Shown piece by piece: positions 33,146 through 41,575 of a stretch of DNA of 64,000 bases (position 1 is the stretch's first letter; each line of letters starts with the position of its first letter). A program made the position numbers and the translations under genes. Origin of the DNA: G963666895 sp963666895 (GTDB taxonomy: Bacteria; Desulfobacterota; Desulfovibrionia; Desulfovibrionales; Desulfovibrionaceae); NCBI GenBank assembly GCA_963666895.2, contig CAXXNS010000001.1, forward strand, positions 1 to 64,000. Reading direction: 5' to 3'. The notes below the pieces were generated by a model. It was not told the DNA's origin and ran no database searches. It saw only the letters and a list, made by a program, of their open reading frames with translations.

Positions 33146-34141
33146 ATGGCTCTCTTCAGGCAACTCGACGAACAGATCGCCAGATTGCAGGCCCTCCTGA
33201 ACAAGGAGGAGCGCTGGCTCATCATCATCAACGCCGACCCCGACGCCCTGGCCTCGGCCCTGGCCCTGAAGCGCATCTTCTCGCGCAAGGTGCTGGACGT
33301 GGGCATCGGCCAGATCAACGAGTGCAAGCGGCCGGACAATTTGTCCATGATCCGCTACCTGCGCATCCCCACGCGCAAGCTCATCCCCAACCTGGCCGCC
33401 CAGTACGACCGCTTCGCCCTGGTGGACTCCCAGCCCCACCACCACCCGGACCTGGAAAAGTTCGAGTACTCCATCGTCATCGACCACCACCCGGCCCTCA
33501 AGGACAAGCCGGTCAAGGCCGACCTGGTGGACGTCCGGCCCCGCTACGGCGCCACCTCCACCATGCTCACCGAGTACCTCTACAACCTGAAGATCCGCCC
33601 GCCCAAGCTCCTGGCCACGGCCTTGATGTACGGCATCAAGACCGACACCCAGGACTGGGAGCGCGACTTCGTGGACGCGGACATGTCGGCCTTCAAATAC
33701 CTGGTCAAGTTCGCGGACCGCACCCTGCTGAACCGCATCTCACGAAGCGAGTTCCACCTGGACTGGATGCGCTACTTCTCCCGGGCCTTCTACAACCTGC
33801 GCCGCGTGGGCACGGGCCTGTTCTCGCACATGGGCAAGGTGGAGAACACGGACATCCTGGTCATCGTGGCCGACTTCTTCACCCGGGTGCACGGCATCCC
33901 GTGGAACATGGTCTCGGGCGAGGCGGACGACAAGCTGGTGGTCATCCTGCGCGGGGACGGCATGCGCAGGGACATGGGCAAGTACGCGTCCTCGCTGTTC
34001 GGGGACATCGGCGCGGCCGGCGGGCACAAAGGCGCGGCCCGGGCCGAGATTCCCCTGGAGGCTCTGAACGGCGAAGACCCGGAGTTGTTCATGCTCAAAA
34101 AACTGGGCAAGGGCCGGACCAAGATGTTCAAACGAATCTAG
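33146..34141 (+). CDS. DHH-family phosphoesterase, NrnA-like
   Basis: 331-residue DHH/DHHA1 phosphoesterase. The first metal motif is NADPDALASALAL, the DHH motif is VIDHHPA, and the DHHA1 substrate motif is AAGGHKGAARAEIP. This layout is shared by nanoRNase/pAp phosphatase (NrnA) and related enzymes that degrade short RNA or pAp, the latter a by-product of sulfate activation. The N-terminal 20 residues form a helix not typical of NrnA. ATG eight bases after cobU with GGGGG upstream. The stop codon directly abuts the palindromic element at 34142. Confidence 0.82.
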   Translation: MALFRQLDEQIARLQALLNKEERWLIIINADPDALASALALKRIFSRKVLDVGIGQINECKRPDNLSMIRYLRIPTRKLIPNLAAQYDRFALVDSQPHHHPDLEKFEYSIVIDHHPALKDKPVKADLVDVRPRYGATSTMLTEYLYNLKIRPPKLLATALMYGIKTDTQDWERDFVDADMSAFKYLVKFADRTLLNRISRSEFHLDWMRYFSRAFYNLRRVGTGLFSHMGKVENTDILVIVADFFTRVHGIPWNMVSGEADDKLVVILRGDGMRRDMGKYASSLFGDIGAAGGHKGAARAEIPLEALNGEDPELFMLKKLGKGRTKMFKRI

Positions 34142-34280
34142 CAGGCTGTCCGGATTCTCCCGCTGGCGTCGTTAAATTAATTGTTGGGCCGCAAAAAACC
34201 CGGACCCTCGTGTACAACAGAGTACACGTCGGGCCCGGGATTTTTCTTGCGCCTTGCCAGCGTAATTTCCGAACAGCCTG
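34142..34280. repeat. Palindromic intergenic element, copy 1
   Basis: A 139-base element starts at the base after the phosphoesterase stop. Its ends are inverted: CAGGCTGTCCGGA (34142-34154) and the complement of CAGGCTGTTCGGA (34268-34280). The similarity continues inward as CGCTGGC. A long central hairpin lies at 34199-34239. Read on the minus strand it shares the block GCAAGGCGCAA and the loop-side sequence CCGACG-GTAC-GTAC-CGAGGG with the element at 37141-37321. No coding capacity. It looks like a MITE- or REP-type family. Confidence 0.7.
34199..34245. terminator. Bidirectional terminator inside repeat copy 1
   Basis: The stem CCCGG.CCC.CGTGTAC pairs with GTACACG.CGGG.CCGGG across a six-base loop. 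T-tracts flank it on both strands (ATTTTTCTT to the right, TTTTTTGC when read leftward). It lies between the convergent phosphoesterase and trpA genes. Confidence 0.8.
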
Positions 34281-34294
34281 TGATTTTTATTTAT

Positions 34295-35056
34295 TTATCG
34301 TAATCCTGCAATATACTCGCCCACCGCGTCCACGCCCTTTTCGTTCAGCACCCTGAGAGCGGCGGAACCGACCACGGCGATGTCCGCCTTGCCCTTGAGA
34401 AAGTCCACGTCCGTCTTGTCGGCCACGCCGAATCCCAGGGCCAGGGGCAGGTCCGTGGCCGCGCGGCAACGGGCCAGGTAGGCGTCCAGTTCCTGGGAAA
34501 AGGTGGTGTTCTCGCCCGTGACGCCCTTGCGGGCCACGCAGTACACGAACCCCCTGGCGTGCCCGGCCAGGTACGCCATGCGCTCGGGCGTGGTGTTGGG
34601 CGCGAAGAGCTGGATGGGGTCCAGGCCGTGGGCGGCCATGGCCTCCAGGTAGTCCCCGGTCTCCTCGGGCGGGGCGTCGGGCACGATGGTCCCGCGCATG
34701 CCCATCCCGGCCGCGTCCTTGGCGAACGTGTCCATGCCCCGCTTGAACAGGATGTTGAGATAGCTCATGAACAGGAACGGGATGTCCAGGCTTCCGGCCA
34801 GTTCCTCGGCGCAGTCAAAACACTTGGCCACCGTGGCTCCGGCGGCCAGGGCCTCCTGGTTGGCGGCCAGGATGACCGGGCCGTCGGCAAAGGGCTCGGA
34901 GAACGGAATCTGGAGCTCCATGAGGTCCACCCCGGCCGCCACCATGGCCCGCACCAGGGCCTTGGAAGTCTCGTAGTCCGGGTAGCCCAGCACGATGTGG
35001 GTCATGAGAAGGATGTCCTTCTCCTTGAGGCGGTCTTTGATATATTTATCGAGCAT
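34295..35056 (-). CDS. trpA: Tryptophan synthase alpha subunit
   Basis: 253-residue TIM-barrel subunit that cleaves indole-3-glycerol phosphate to indole. The catalytic glutamate is in DLMELQIPFSEP and the catalytic aspartate in FADGPVI. The phosphate-binding VARKGVTG and FGVADKTDV segments follow. It deviates a little from the usual GIPFSDP signature but keeps both catalytic residues. Its ATG overlaps the end of trpB by 11 bases and has GGAGG inside trpB. It is the last gene of gntR-trpB-trpA. Confidence 0.93.
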   Translation of the reverse strand: MLDKYIKDRLKEKDILLMTHIVLGYPDYETSKALVRAMVAAGVDLMELQIPFSEPFADGPVILAANQEALAAGATVAKCFDCAEELAGSLDIPFLFMSYLNILFKRGMDTFAKDAAGMGMRGTIVPDAPPEETGDYLEAMAAHGLDPIQLFAPNTTPERMAYLAGHARGFVYCVARKGVTGENTTFSQELDAYLARCRAATDLPLALGFGVADKTDVDFLKGKADIAVVGSAALRVLNEKGVDAVGEYIAGLR

Positions 35057-36278
35057 TGTAGGCCTCCGCCTTTTTCTGTATGAATTCCTCCCACTTGGGG
35101 TCATGGATGGCGTCGGCCACGGTAAAGATGTCCTTGTCGCCCCGGCCGGACTGGTTGATGAGTACGCAGTCGTCCGGGCCGAGCGTGGGGGCCTCCTTGA
35201 TGGCCTGGACGAACGCGTGGGCCGACTCCAGGGCCGGGATGAGCCCCTCCTTGCGCATGGCCAACCGCATGGCCTCCACCACTTCCTTGTCCGTGGCCGC
35301 CTCGAAGCGCACCCGGCCCTTGCGTCCCAGGTCGCAGAGGATGGGCGACACGCCCACATAGTCCAGCCCGGCGGCCACGGAGTGGGTGTCCAGCATCTGG
35401 CCGTCCTCGTTCTGCAGGAACATGGTCTTGTAGCCCTGGGCCACGCCCACCGAGGCGTGCTCGTAGGCCAGACGCGCGGCGTGGCGGCCCTTGATGGGCC
35501 CGTCGCCGCCCGCTTCCACGCCCACCAGCTCCACCCCGGGGTCGTCCAGAAACCCGGAAAAGACGCCCATGGCGTTGGACCCGCCGCCCACGCAGGCATA
35601 GACCCGCTTGGGCAGCTTGCCGAGGCGCTCCAGGAACTGGCCCCGCGCCTCCTTGCCGATGATGGACTGGAAGTAGGCCACCATCTCCGGAAAAGGATGC
35701 GGGCCCGAGGCCGTGCCCAAACAGTAGTGGGTGTGGTCCATGTTCCGGGCCCAGTCGCGGAAGGCCTCGTTCATCGAATCCTTGAGGGTGCGCGAGCCGT
35801 CCGTGACCGGGACCACGGTGGCGCCGAGCTGCTCCATCCAGAACACGTTGGGCCGCTGGCGCTCCACGTCCAGCTCGCCCATGTAGATGGTGCACTCGAA
35901 CCCGAACTTGGCGGCCATGGTGGCCGTGGCCACGCCGTGCTGGCCCGCCCCGGTCTCGGCGATGACGCGGCGCTTGCCCATGCGCTTGACCAGCAGGCCC
36001 TGGGCCATGACGTTGTTGGCCTTGTGCGCGCCCGTGTGGTTCAGGTCCTCGCGCTTGATGTAGATCTGGGCCCCGCCCAGATGGCGGCTCAGGCCGTCGG
36101 CGTGGGTCAGGGGCGTGGGGCGGCAGGAATAGGTGGACATGAGGTCCGTGTACTCGGCCCAGAACCCGGGATCGTCCTTGATCTCGGCAAAGGCCTTTCT
36201 GAGTTGCTCGAAGGTGGCGCTCAGGATCTCGGGGATGAACGCGCCCCCGAATTCTCCGTAATATCCCGCTTTAGGCAT
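35046..36278 (-). CDS. trpB: Tryptophan synthase beta subunit
   Basis: 410-residue PLP enzyme that joins indole and serine. The PLP lysine is in REDLNHTGAHKANN. The substrate glutamate region AETGAGQHGVA and the phosphate cradle GGGSNAMG are intact; this is the TrpB1 type. Start is the ATG at 36278 with GGAGG eight bases upstream; a TTG at 36293 is less likely. It overlaps the end of the GntR regulator gene by eight bases and the start of trpA by 11, so all three are translationally coupled. The rest of the trp pathway is not in the window. Confidence 0.95.
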   Translation of the reverse strand: MPKAGYYGEFGGAFIPEILSATFEQLRKAFAEIKDDPGFWAEYTDLMSTYSCRPTPLTHADGLSRHLGGAQIYIKREDLNHTGAHKANNVMAQGLLVKRMGKRRVIAETGAGQHGVATATMAAKFGFECTIYMGELDVERQRPNVFWMEQLGATVVPVTDGSRTLKDSMNEAFRDWARNMDHTHYCLGTASGPHPFPEMVAYFQSIIGKEARGQFLERLGKLPKRVYACVGGGSNAMGVFSGFLDDPGVELVGVEAGGDGPIKGRHAARLAYEHASVGVAQGYKTMFLQNEDGQMLDTHSVAAGLDYVGVSPILCDLGRKGRVRFEAATDKEVVEAMRLAMRKEGLIPALESAHAFVQAIKEAPTLGPDDCVLINQSGRGDKDIFTVADAIHDPKWEEFIQKKAEAYNAR

Positions 36279-37032
36279 GGGGATGTCCTCCAAGGGTTTG
36301 CGTGAACACGAAGCGGTCGGTGCGGCAGAAGAGCTTGGCGAAGATGGCGTTCTCGGCCGCGCCGAAATGCAGGAAGCGGTCCACGGCCAGGATGGGGGTG
36401 GACCGGGGGATGTCCAGCAGCCCGGACAGGCGCTCGTCCGGGAAGGCGATGCGGAAATGCTGCTCGCCCCGGGTCACGGTGCGGTGGTAGTGCTCCTCCA
36501 CCAGACGCGACAGGGAGCGGCCGGTCATGTCCATGGCGTCGAAGTCCGGGAACTGGGCGGTGGACAGCCAGATGTCCTCCACCAGCACGGGCTCGCCTTC
36601 CATGCTGCTGACGCGGCTGAAGAAAAAGGCGCGGCCCCCGGCGAAGGGGTTGGCCCCGTTGCCCGCAACGGCCTGGTCCCCACCGCGCACGGCTGGAATC
36701 CAGCGGCGCGAGGGCTGGTCCACGATGCGCACCTCGGGCGTGCGGCCGGACTCGTTGAACGAGGCGCTGGTCCCGGCCAGGGAAAACAGGCCGAGCCGCT
36801 CCTGCTGGGGGGCCACGAAGGTGCCGGACCCGCGCTTGCGCACGAGCATGCCCTTGCGCACCAAGCTGTCGATGGCCTGGCGCACCGTGGGCCGCCCGAT
36901 CTTGTACTGCCCGGCCAGCTCGTGCTCGGACGGGATGCGCGCGCCTTCGGCCAGCACGTTGTCCCGGATGTCCCGGGCCAGGTTCTGGGCCAGTTGGTGG
37001 TACAGGGGAATGGGTGATTCGCGGTCAAGCAT
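36271..37032 (-). CDS. GntR-family regulator with UTRA domain
   Basis: 253-residue HutC-type regulator. An N-terminal winged helix (about 5-70) contains IPSEHELAGQYKIGRPTVRQ, and a UTRA ligand-binding domain (about 95-245) follows. It is the first gene of an operon with trpB and trpA. A long near-perfect dyad covers the -35 region of its own promoter, so it probably represses itself and the two trp genes. UTRA ligands are usually small metabolites such as sugars, amino acids or their derivatives; here a tryptophan-pathway metabolite is a reasonable guess. GAGGA precedes the ATG. Confidence 0.9.
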   Translation of the reverse strand: MLDRESPIPLYHQLAQNLARDIRDNVLAEGARIPSEHELAGQYKIGRPTVRQAIDSLVRKGMLVRKRGSGTFVAPQQERLGLFSLAGTSASFNESGRTPEVRIVDQPSRRWIPAVRGGDQAVAGNGANPFAGGRAFFFSRVSSMEGEPVLVEDIWLSTAQFPDFDAMDMTGRSLSRLVEEHYHRTVTRGEQHFRIAFPDERLSGLLDIPRSTPILAVDRFLHFGAAENAIFAKLFCRTDRFVFTQTLGGHPHA

Positions 37033-37055
37033 GGCTGTCCTCGTTGTCTGGAGGC

Positions 37056-37084
37056 AGCCTAGGCTGATCCTGTCAAGTTGTCAA
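37056..37084 (-). promoter_or_regulatory. Promoter of gntR-trpB-trpA
   Basis: Minus-strand TTGACA (37084-37079) and TAGGCT (37061-37056) are spaced by 17 bases, giving a short leader before the ATG at 37032. The -35 hexamer lies in the centre of the operator at 37071-37096. Confidence 0.7.
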
Positions 37085-37096
37085 GACAACCTGACA
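37071..37096. promoter_or_regulatory. Probable GntR operator, 26-bp dyad
   Basis: Two 12-base arms, TGTCAAGTTGTC and GACAACCTGACA, flank a two-base centre with one mismatch. A core TTGTC-AA-GACAA is perfect. Dyad size and position over the -35 element fit autorepression by the adjacent GntR protein. Confidence 0.7.
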
Positions 37097-37140
37097 AATA
37101 ATCTTCATCCCACATGCCGATGCATCAACCCATCAAAAAA

Positions 37141-37321
37141 ACGGGCCGTTCAAACGCGGTGAGATGCAAGGCGCAAAGGCATTTCAAGGCCGACGCGTAC
37201 TCTTGCGGTACGCGAGGGCTTGAAATTCCTGAAGCACACCTGGGGCGTAAGATCTCGTACGGCTCGAAGCCTCGCCTACGATTCACTTAACGCGGCAGAT
37301 CGCCGTGTTTCAACGGCCCGT
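37141..37321 (+). repeat. Palindromic intergenic element, copy 2
   Basis: A 181-base element ends exactly at the polA stop codon. Its ends are inverted: ACGGGCCGTT at 37141-37150 and AACGGCCCGT at 37312-37321, with similarity continuing for about 27 bases. The central hairpin (37182-37225) pairs TTTCAAG with CTTGAAA and ACGCGTAC with GTACGCG. Compared with copy 1 the loop-side sequence is conserved while the outer stem has changed on both sides, as expected for a selected structure. Contains no plausible gene. Confidence 0.65.
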
Positions 37322-39978
37322 CAGTGTGCCTGGTTCCAGTCCTTGCCCACGCCCCACTCCACCACCAGGGGCACGGCCAGCTCGGCCACGGTGCGCATGA
37401 TCTCTTCCAGGCGCTCGCCAGCGGCCTGGGCCACGTCGTCCGGGGCTTCGACCAAAAGTTCGTCATGCACCTGGAGGATGAGCCGGGCGTCCAGCGCGTC
37501 CAGCGCGTCGTCGCCATGGGCCCGGATCATGGCCATCTTGATGATGTCCGCTGCCGAGCCCTGAATGACCGTGTTCACGGCCTGCCGCCTGGCCTGGGAC
37601 ACCATCTGCTGGTTGCGCGAGCGCAGTTCGGGCAGCAGGCGACGGCGTCCGGCCCAGGTGGTGACGAAGCCCTGGTCCGTGGCCTTGTCCACCAGGCCGT
37701 CGTAGAACGCCTTGAGCGTGGACAGCTTGGCAAAGTAGCGCTCGATGAATTCCTTGGCCTGGTTCATGGTCACGCCCAATTCCCGGGCCAGCCGCTGCGG
37801 GCCCATGCCGTAGATGAGCCCGAAGTTGATGGTCTTGGCCGAACGGCGCTCCTCCACGCTGACCTGGCCGGGGTCGCCGCGCTCAAAGATCAGGGCGGCC
37901 GTGGTGGCGTGGATGTCCTCGCCCTTGGCGAAGGCCCGGCGCAGGGCCGGGTCGCCCGAGAAATGGGCCAGCACGCGCAGCTCGATCTGCGAGTAGTCGG
38001 CCGCGGCCAGCAGCTTGCCCGGCCCGGCCGTGAAGCAGGCCCGCATTCGCCCGCCCTGGGGGCCGCGGATGGGGATGTTCTGCAGGTTGGGCCCGGAGCT
38101 GGACAAGCGTCCCGTGGCCGTGGCCAGCTGGTTGAAGCTGGTGTGGATGCGCCCGTCCTGGGCGACCAGCTTGGGCAGCGGCTCCAGATAGGTGGACCTG
38201 AGCTTCTCCAGCATGCGGAAGTCCAAAATCTTTTCGATGATCCCGTGCTGGCCCTGGAGTTTCTCCAACACCTGGTTGGCCGTGGACAGGGCCCCGCCCG
38301 GGGTCTTGCCGGCCGGCTTGAGCCCCAGGTCCTGGAACAACACCTCGGCCAGTTGTTGCGAGGACCGGACGTTGAACTCGCGCCCGGCCAGCCGGATGAT
38401 CTCGGCCTGCAGGGTCTCCAGCTTGGCGGACACCTCGCCCAAAAAGTCCTGGAACGCGGCCTGGTCGATGGCCACGCCGCGCCGCTCCATGGCCGCCAGC
38501 ACCGGGATCAGGGGCAGCTCCACCTGGCGCATGAGCGCGTCCAGCCCGGCGTCACGCAAACGCGGGGACACGGCCCGCATGTAGGCCAGGGCGGCCAGGC
38601 CGTGGGCCTCGGGATGCAGGCCGGACACGTCCGCGCCGGGCAAATCCTGGAACAGGCTCTGGCGCAGCCGGTCCCAGGAGTAGTTGCGGTCCTCGGGGTT
38701 GAGCAGGTAGGCGGCCAGGCCCAGGTCGAACCAGGCCGACAGGTCGGCCGTTTCCCAGACCTCGTGGCCGCGCATGAGCCCGTGCAGGTCCGGGCAGGCC
38801 ACGGTCCTGGCGGTTGCCAGGGCCTGGGCCAGGTCCCGGGCCACTTGATCGGAGGTCCCGGCCAGTGCGTATTCCTTGCCGTCCACGCCCAGTCGAAAAC
38901 CGTGCTCCCGGGCCACCAGACCCACTTCCCTGCCCGTCAGCCCGGGCAGCCGGGACACCGAGTCCAGCCGCTCCAGTTGCAGGGGTTCGCTGGCCTCAGG
39001 CGCAGCCCCTCCGGCCAGGTCCAGCAGGCTCAGGCCCGTGGAAGCCGATGGCGCGGGCTTGGTGTTCTTGGCTTTCGGCTCACTGGGCGCACGATCCTGA
39101 ATCTGCCTGGCCATGTCCCGGGCCATGGAACGAAACTCGTAGGACTCCAGAAAGGCGATGAGCTTCTCGGCCTCGGGCGGACGCACGGCCAACTCCTCCA
39201 GGGGCTGGTCCAGGCAGGAAAGCCGCATGCGCGTCAGCTCGCGGTACAGGAAGATGTCCTCCATGTGGCCGTCGAGCTTTTTCTTGAACTTGTCCGGCAG
39301 GTTGTCAAAGTCGTCGCGCAGATCTTCCAGGGTCGGGTGGTCGGCCATCATGGCCAGGGCGGTCTTGGGACCCACCCCGGGCACGCCCGGGATGTTGTCC
39401 GAGGAGTCCCCGGTCAGGGCCTGGAAATCCGGCCACTGGGCCGGATCGAGCCCGGTCTCCTTGCGGAAGTCCTCCAGGCTGGTCAGCTTGTCCTGCTTGC
39501 CGGCCGGGTCCCAGAGATACACGTTCTCGTCCAGGCACTGCTTGAGGTCCTTGTCCGAGGCGATGATGACCACGGGCCGCTCGTTCTTGTGCGCCTGGGC
39601 CAGGGAGGCGATGCAGTCGTCCGCCTCCACGCCGTCGCTCACGGTCAGGGACAGGCCCATGAGCCGGATGGCCTCCTGCAGGGGTTCGATCTGCTGGGCC
39701 AGGGGCTCGGGCATGCGGGGCCGCTGCGCCTTGTAGGGCTCGAACATCTCGTGGCGGAAGGTGGGGCCCCGGCCGTCCATGAAAAATCCCAGGTACTTGG
39801 GCTTTTCCTCACGGAGCACGCGCATGAGGATGCGCAGGGAGATGAACAGGGCGTTGGTGGGAAAGCCGTCCGAGCGCTTGAGCTCCGGATAAGCGTAGAA
39901 CCCCCTGTAGAGGTAGGAGGTTCCGTCAACCAGGTACAGCGGTTCCTTGTCCAGTCCGAGGGTGTCTTTCAGGGGCAT
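37321..39978 (-). CDS. polA: DNA polymerase I
   Basis: 885-residue repair polymerase. The N-terminal 5'-nuclease (about 1-290) has YLVDGTSYLYRG, VEADDCIASLA and ALTGDSSDNIPGV. The central 3'-5' exonuclease region (about 330-490) lacks the DxE metal site (VGLVAREHGFRL in its place), so proofreading is probably lost. The polymerase domain has motif A DYSQIELRVLAH, motif B RRSAKTINFGLIYGMG and motif C QVHDELLVE. It starts 16 bases after the TPR gene on the same strand and is followed directly by repeat copy 2. Confidence 0.95.
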   Translation of the reverse strand: MPLKDTLGLDKEPLYLVDGTSYLYRGFYAYPELKRSDGFPTNALFISLRILMRVLREEKPKYLGFFMDGRGPTFRHEMFEPYKAQRPRMPEPLAQQIEPLQEAIRLMGLSLTVSDGVEADDCIASLAQAHKNERPVVIIASDKDLKQCLDENVYLWDPAGKQDKLTSLEDFRKETGLDPAQWPDFQALTGDSSDNIPGVPGVGPKTALAMMADHPTLEDLRDDFDNLPDKFKKKLDGHMEDIFLYRELTRMRLSCLDQPLEELAVRPPEAEKLIAFLESYEFRSMARDMARQIQDRAPSEPKAKNTKPAPSASTGLSLLDLAGGAAPEASEPLQLERLDSVSRLPGLTGREVGLVAREHGFRLGVDGKEYALAGTSDQVARDLAQALATARTVACPDLHGLMRGHEVWETADLSAWFDLGLAAYLLNPEDRNYSWDRLRQSLFQDLPGADVSGLHPEAHGLAALAYMRAVSPRLRDAGLDALMRQVELPLIPVLAAMERRGVAIDQAAFQDFLGEVSAKLETLQAEIIRLAGREFNVRSSQQLAEVLFQDLGLKPAGKTPGGALSTANQVLEKLQGQHGIIEKILDFRMLEKLRSTYLEPLPKLVAQDGRIHTSFNQLATATGRLSSSGPNLQNIPIRGPQGGRMRACFTAGPGKLLAAADYSQIELRVLAHFSGDPALRRAFAKGEDIHATTAALIFERGDPGQVSVEERRSAKTINFGLIYGMGPQRLARELGVTMNQAKEFIERYFAKLSTLKAFYDGLVDKATDQGFVTTWAGRRRLLPELRSRNQQMVSQARRQAVNTVIQGSAADIIKMAMIRAHGDDALDALDARLILQVHDELLVEAPDDVAQAAGERLEEIMRTVAELAVPLVVEWGVGKDWNQAH

Positions 39979-39994
39979 GCCGCACGGTACAAGG

Positions 39995-41338
39995 CTAGAG
40001 GCTGTCGAGCAACCCCTTGGCCGGCTTGTACTCCGGGTCCACGGCCAGGGACTTCTCCGCGTAGCTGCGGGCCTGGGCCTTGTTCCCGGCCTGGGCGTAC
40101 ATCCCGGCCAGGTTGCACAGGACCACGGCCTCGCCCTCGGGAAACTCCGGGTTGAGCTTCAGGGCGTGCTCCACGCACTTGACCGCGTTGTCCATCTGCT
40201 CGCCGTCGGAATAGGCCAGGGCCAGGTTGTAGTAGAGAATCTCGTCGTTGGGCACGATCTTGATGGCCTTCTTGTACTCGGCCACCGCGTCCTTCCACCG
40301 TCCCTGCTTGCGCAGGGAGATGCCCAGGCTGTTGTAGAGCGGCATGTCCTCGGGACGGGGCCCGTGCAGCTCCACGGCCCGGCGGTAGTAGTCCTCGGCC
40401 TCCTTGCGGTCGCGCATGGCGTACTCGTCGCCGATGTTCATGGCCACTCCGCCCAGGTCGCCCAACTCCTCCTTGGCCGTCACCTGCATGGCCTCGTTGA
40501 AGTACTCCTTGGCCTCCTCCTCGTTGCCCAGGTCCACGTGGATGCCGCCGATCTCCACCTTGCGCTCCACGTTGAGGGGACTGATGGCGTCCAGCTGCTC
40601 CATGTATTCGAGCCTGCGCTGGCTGTCGCCCTTGTCGCGGAAGTACTTCTCCAGCTTCTTGAGCGGAGACAGGTACATCTCGTCCAGGCCGTTGGCCTGC
40701 TCGTAGGCCTCGACCATGTCCTCGATCTTGTCCAGGCCGCGGTAGGCGTCGCCCATGATCATGTAGGCGGCCGGGCTGTTGGGCTGGATCTCGAAGATGC
40801 GGCGGCACACGCCCAGAGCCATGCGGAAGGCGTTGTTCTTGAGGCACTCCTCCGCGTTCTTGACCAGCTGCTCCACCTGTCCCGGAGGCTTGATGTTGAA
40901 GGCGATCTTCAGAAGCAGGGTGTTGATGTCGATGGGCTTGGTGATCCAGCTCTCGGCCAGGTCCTCCTCGCGGAGCAGGGCCAGCCGGGGAAGCTCGGAC
41001 TCCGTGGTCAGGACCACGAAGGCGGCATTCTTGATGCGCCGGTTCAGGCGGCGGAAGAGGTCGGACTGCCGCTTGTGGTCCAGCACGGCCTCCATGAGCA
41101 CCAGAAGCTTCTTCTTCTTGACGCTCATCTCCTTGACCGTGCGCATGATGCGGTTCTCGTTGGTGACCACGGTGATGCAGGAGGCCGGAAGCTCCAACTG
41201 CCCGGTCAGGGTCTTGCGAAAGACGTTGACGAACAGCCTGTCGTCACTGATGATAACGAAGTGCCCGCCGGAATTGATGAAATTCACTATCAGGGCTTCG
41301 ACCTGGCGAAACTTGCTGTAGTCGCTGACAATTGCCAT
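39995..41338 (-). CDS. Pseudo-receiver and tetratricopeptide-repeat protein
   Basis: 447-residue cytoplasmic protein. Residues 1-150 resemble a CheY-like fold (FVIISDDRLFVNVFRKTL at the first strand, WITKPIDINTLL at the last). The position expected for the phospho-acceptor aspartate reads LLVLMEAVL, a glutamate, so it may be locked rather than phosphorylated. From about 155 to the end there are around seven TPR units, such as MPLYNSLGISLRKQGRWKDA. Probably a scaffold or signalling adaptor. GAGGGG precedes the ATG. It is 16 bases upstream of polA and may share its transcript. Partner unknown. Confidence 0.75.
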   Translation of the reverse strand: MAIVSDYSKFRQVEALIVNFINSGGHFVIISDDRLFVNVFRKTLTGQLELPASCITVVTNENRIMRTVKEMSVKKKKLLVLMEAVLDHKRQSDLFRRLNRRIKNAAFVVLTTESELPRLALLREEDLAESWITKPIDINTLLLKIAFNIKPPGQVEQLVKNAEECLKNNAFRMALGVCRRIFEIQPNSPAAYMIMGDAYRGLDKIEDMVEAYEQANGLDEMYLSPLKKLEKYFRDKGDSQRRLEYMEQLDAISPLNVERKVEIGGIHVDLGNEEEAKEYFNEAMQVTAKEELGDLGGVAMNIGDEYAMRDRKEAEDYYRRAVELHGPRPEDMPLYNSLGISLRKQGRWKDAVAEYKKAIKIVPNDEILYYNLALAYSDGEQMDNAVKCVEHALKLNPEFPEGEAVVLCNLAGMYAQAGNKAQARSYAEKSLAVDPEYKPAKGLLDSL

Positions 41339-41467
41339 GCACTGCCCCTCTATAGGCGTATTGTGGCCGTCCGCCCTCCCGCTTCCCTCAAGACGGACAC
41401 CATGTATGTCTTAGGCAAATCTTAAACAAAGTATTGGATTCCTTTTTCCTTGTCCAGTACATACCAC

Positions 41468-41509
41468 AGACAAGACGCGCCCCTGTACCACGGCCGGTAC
41501 GCCTTGTCT
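41468..41509. promoter_or_regulatory. Nested inverted repeat between divergent genes
   Basis: AGACAAG (41468-41474) and CTTGTCT (41503-41509) enclose a second repeat GTACC/GGTAC (41485-41500). It lies in the 237-base gap between the divergent TPR and DUF1844 genes and could be an operator or hairpin. No T-tract follows. Confidence 0.35.
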
Positions 41510-41575
41510 CCCGGCCCCGGCTGCGGTAGGTTCCCTCCAGTCATCCATAAGCCACGTCATCCAAGGAGGCGGATC

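Noticed and set aside
37324..40155. 943-codon plus-strand open frame opposite polA
   Set aside because: No domain, shadow composition, and polA motifs are intact on the other strand.
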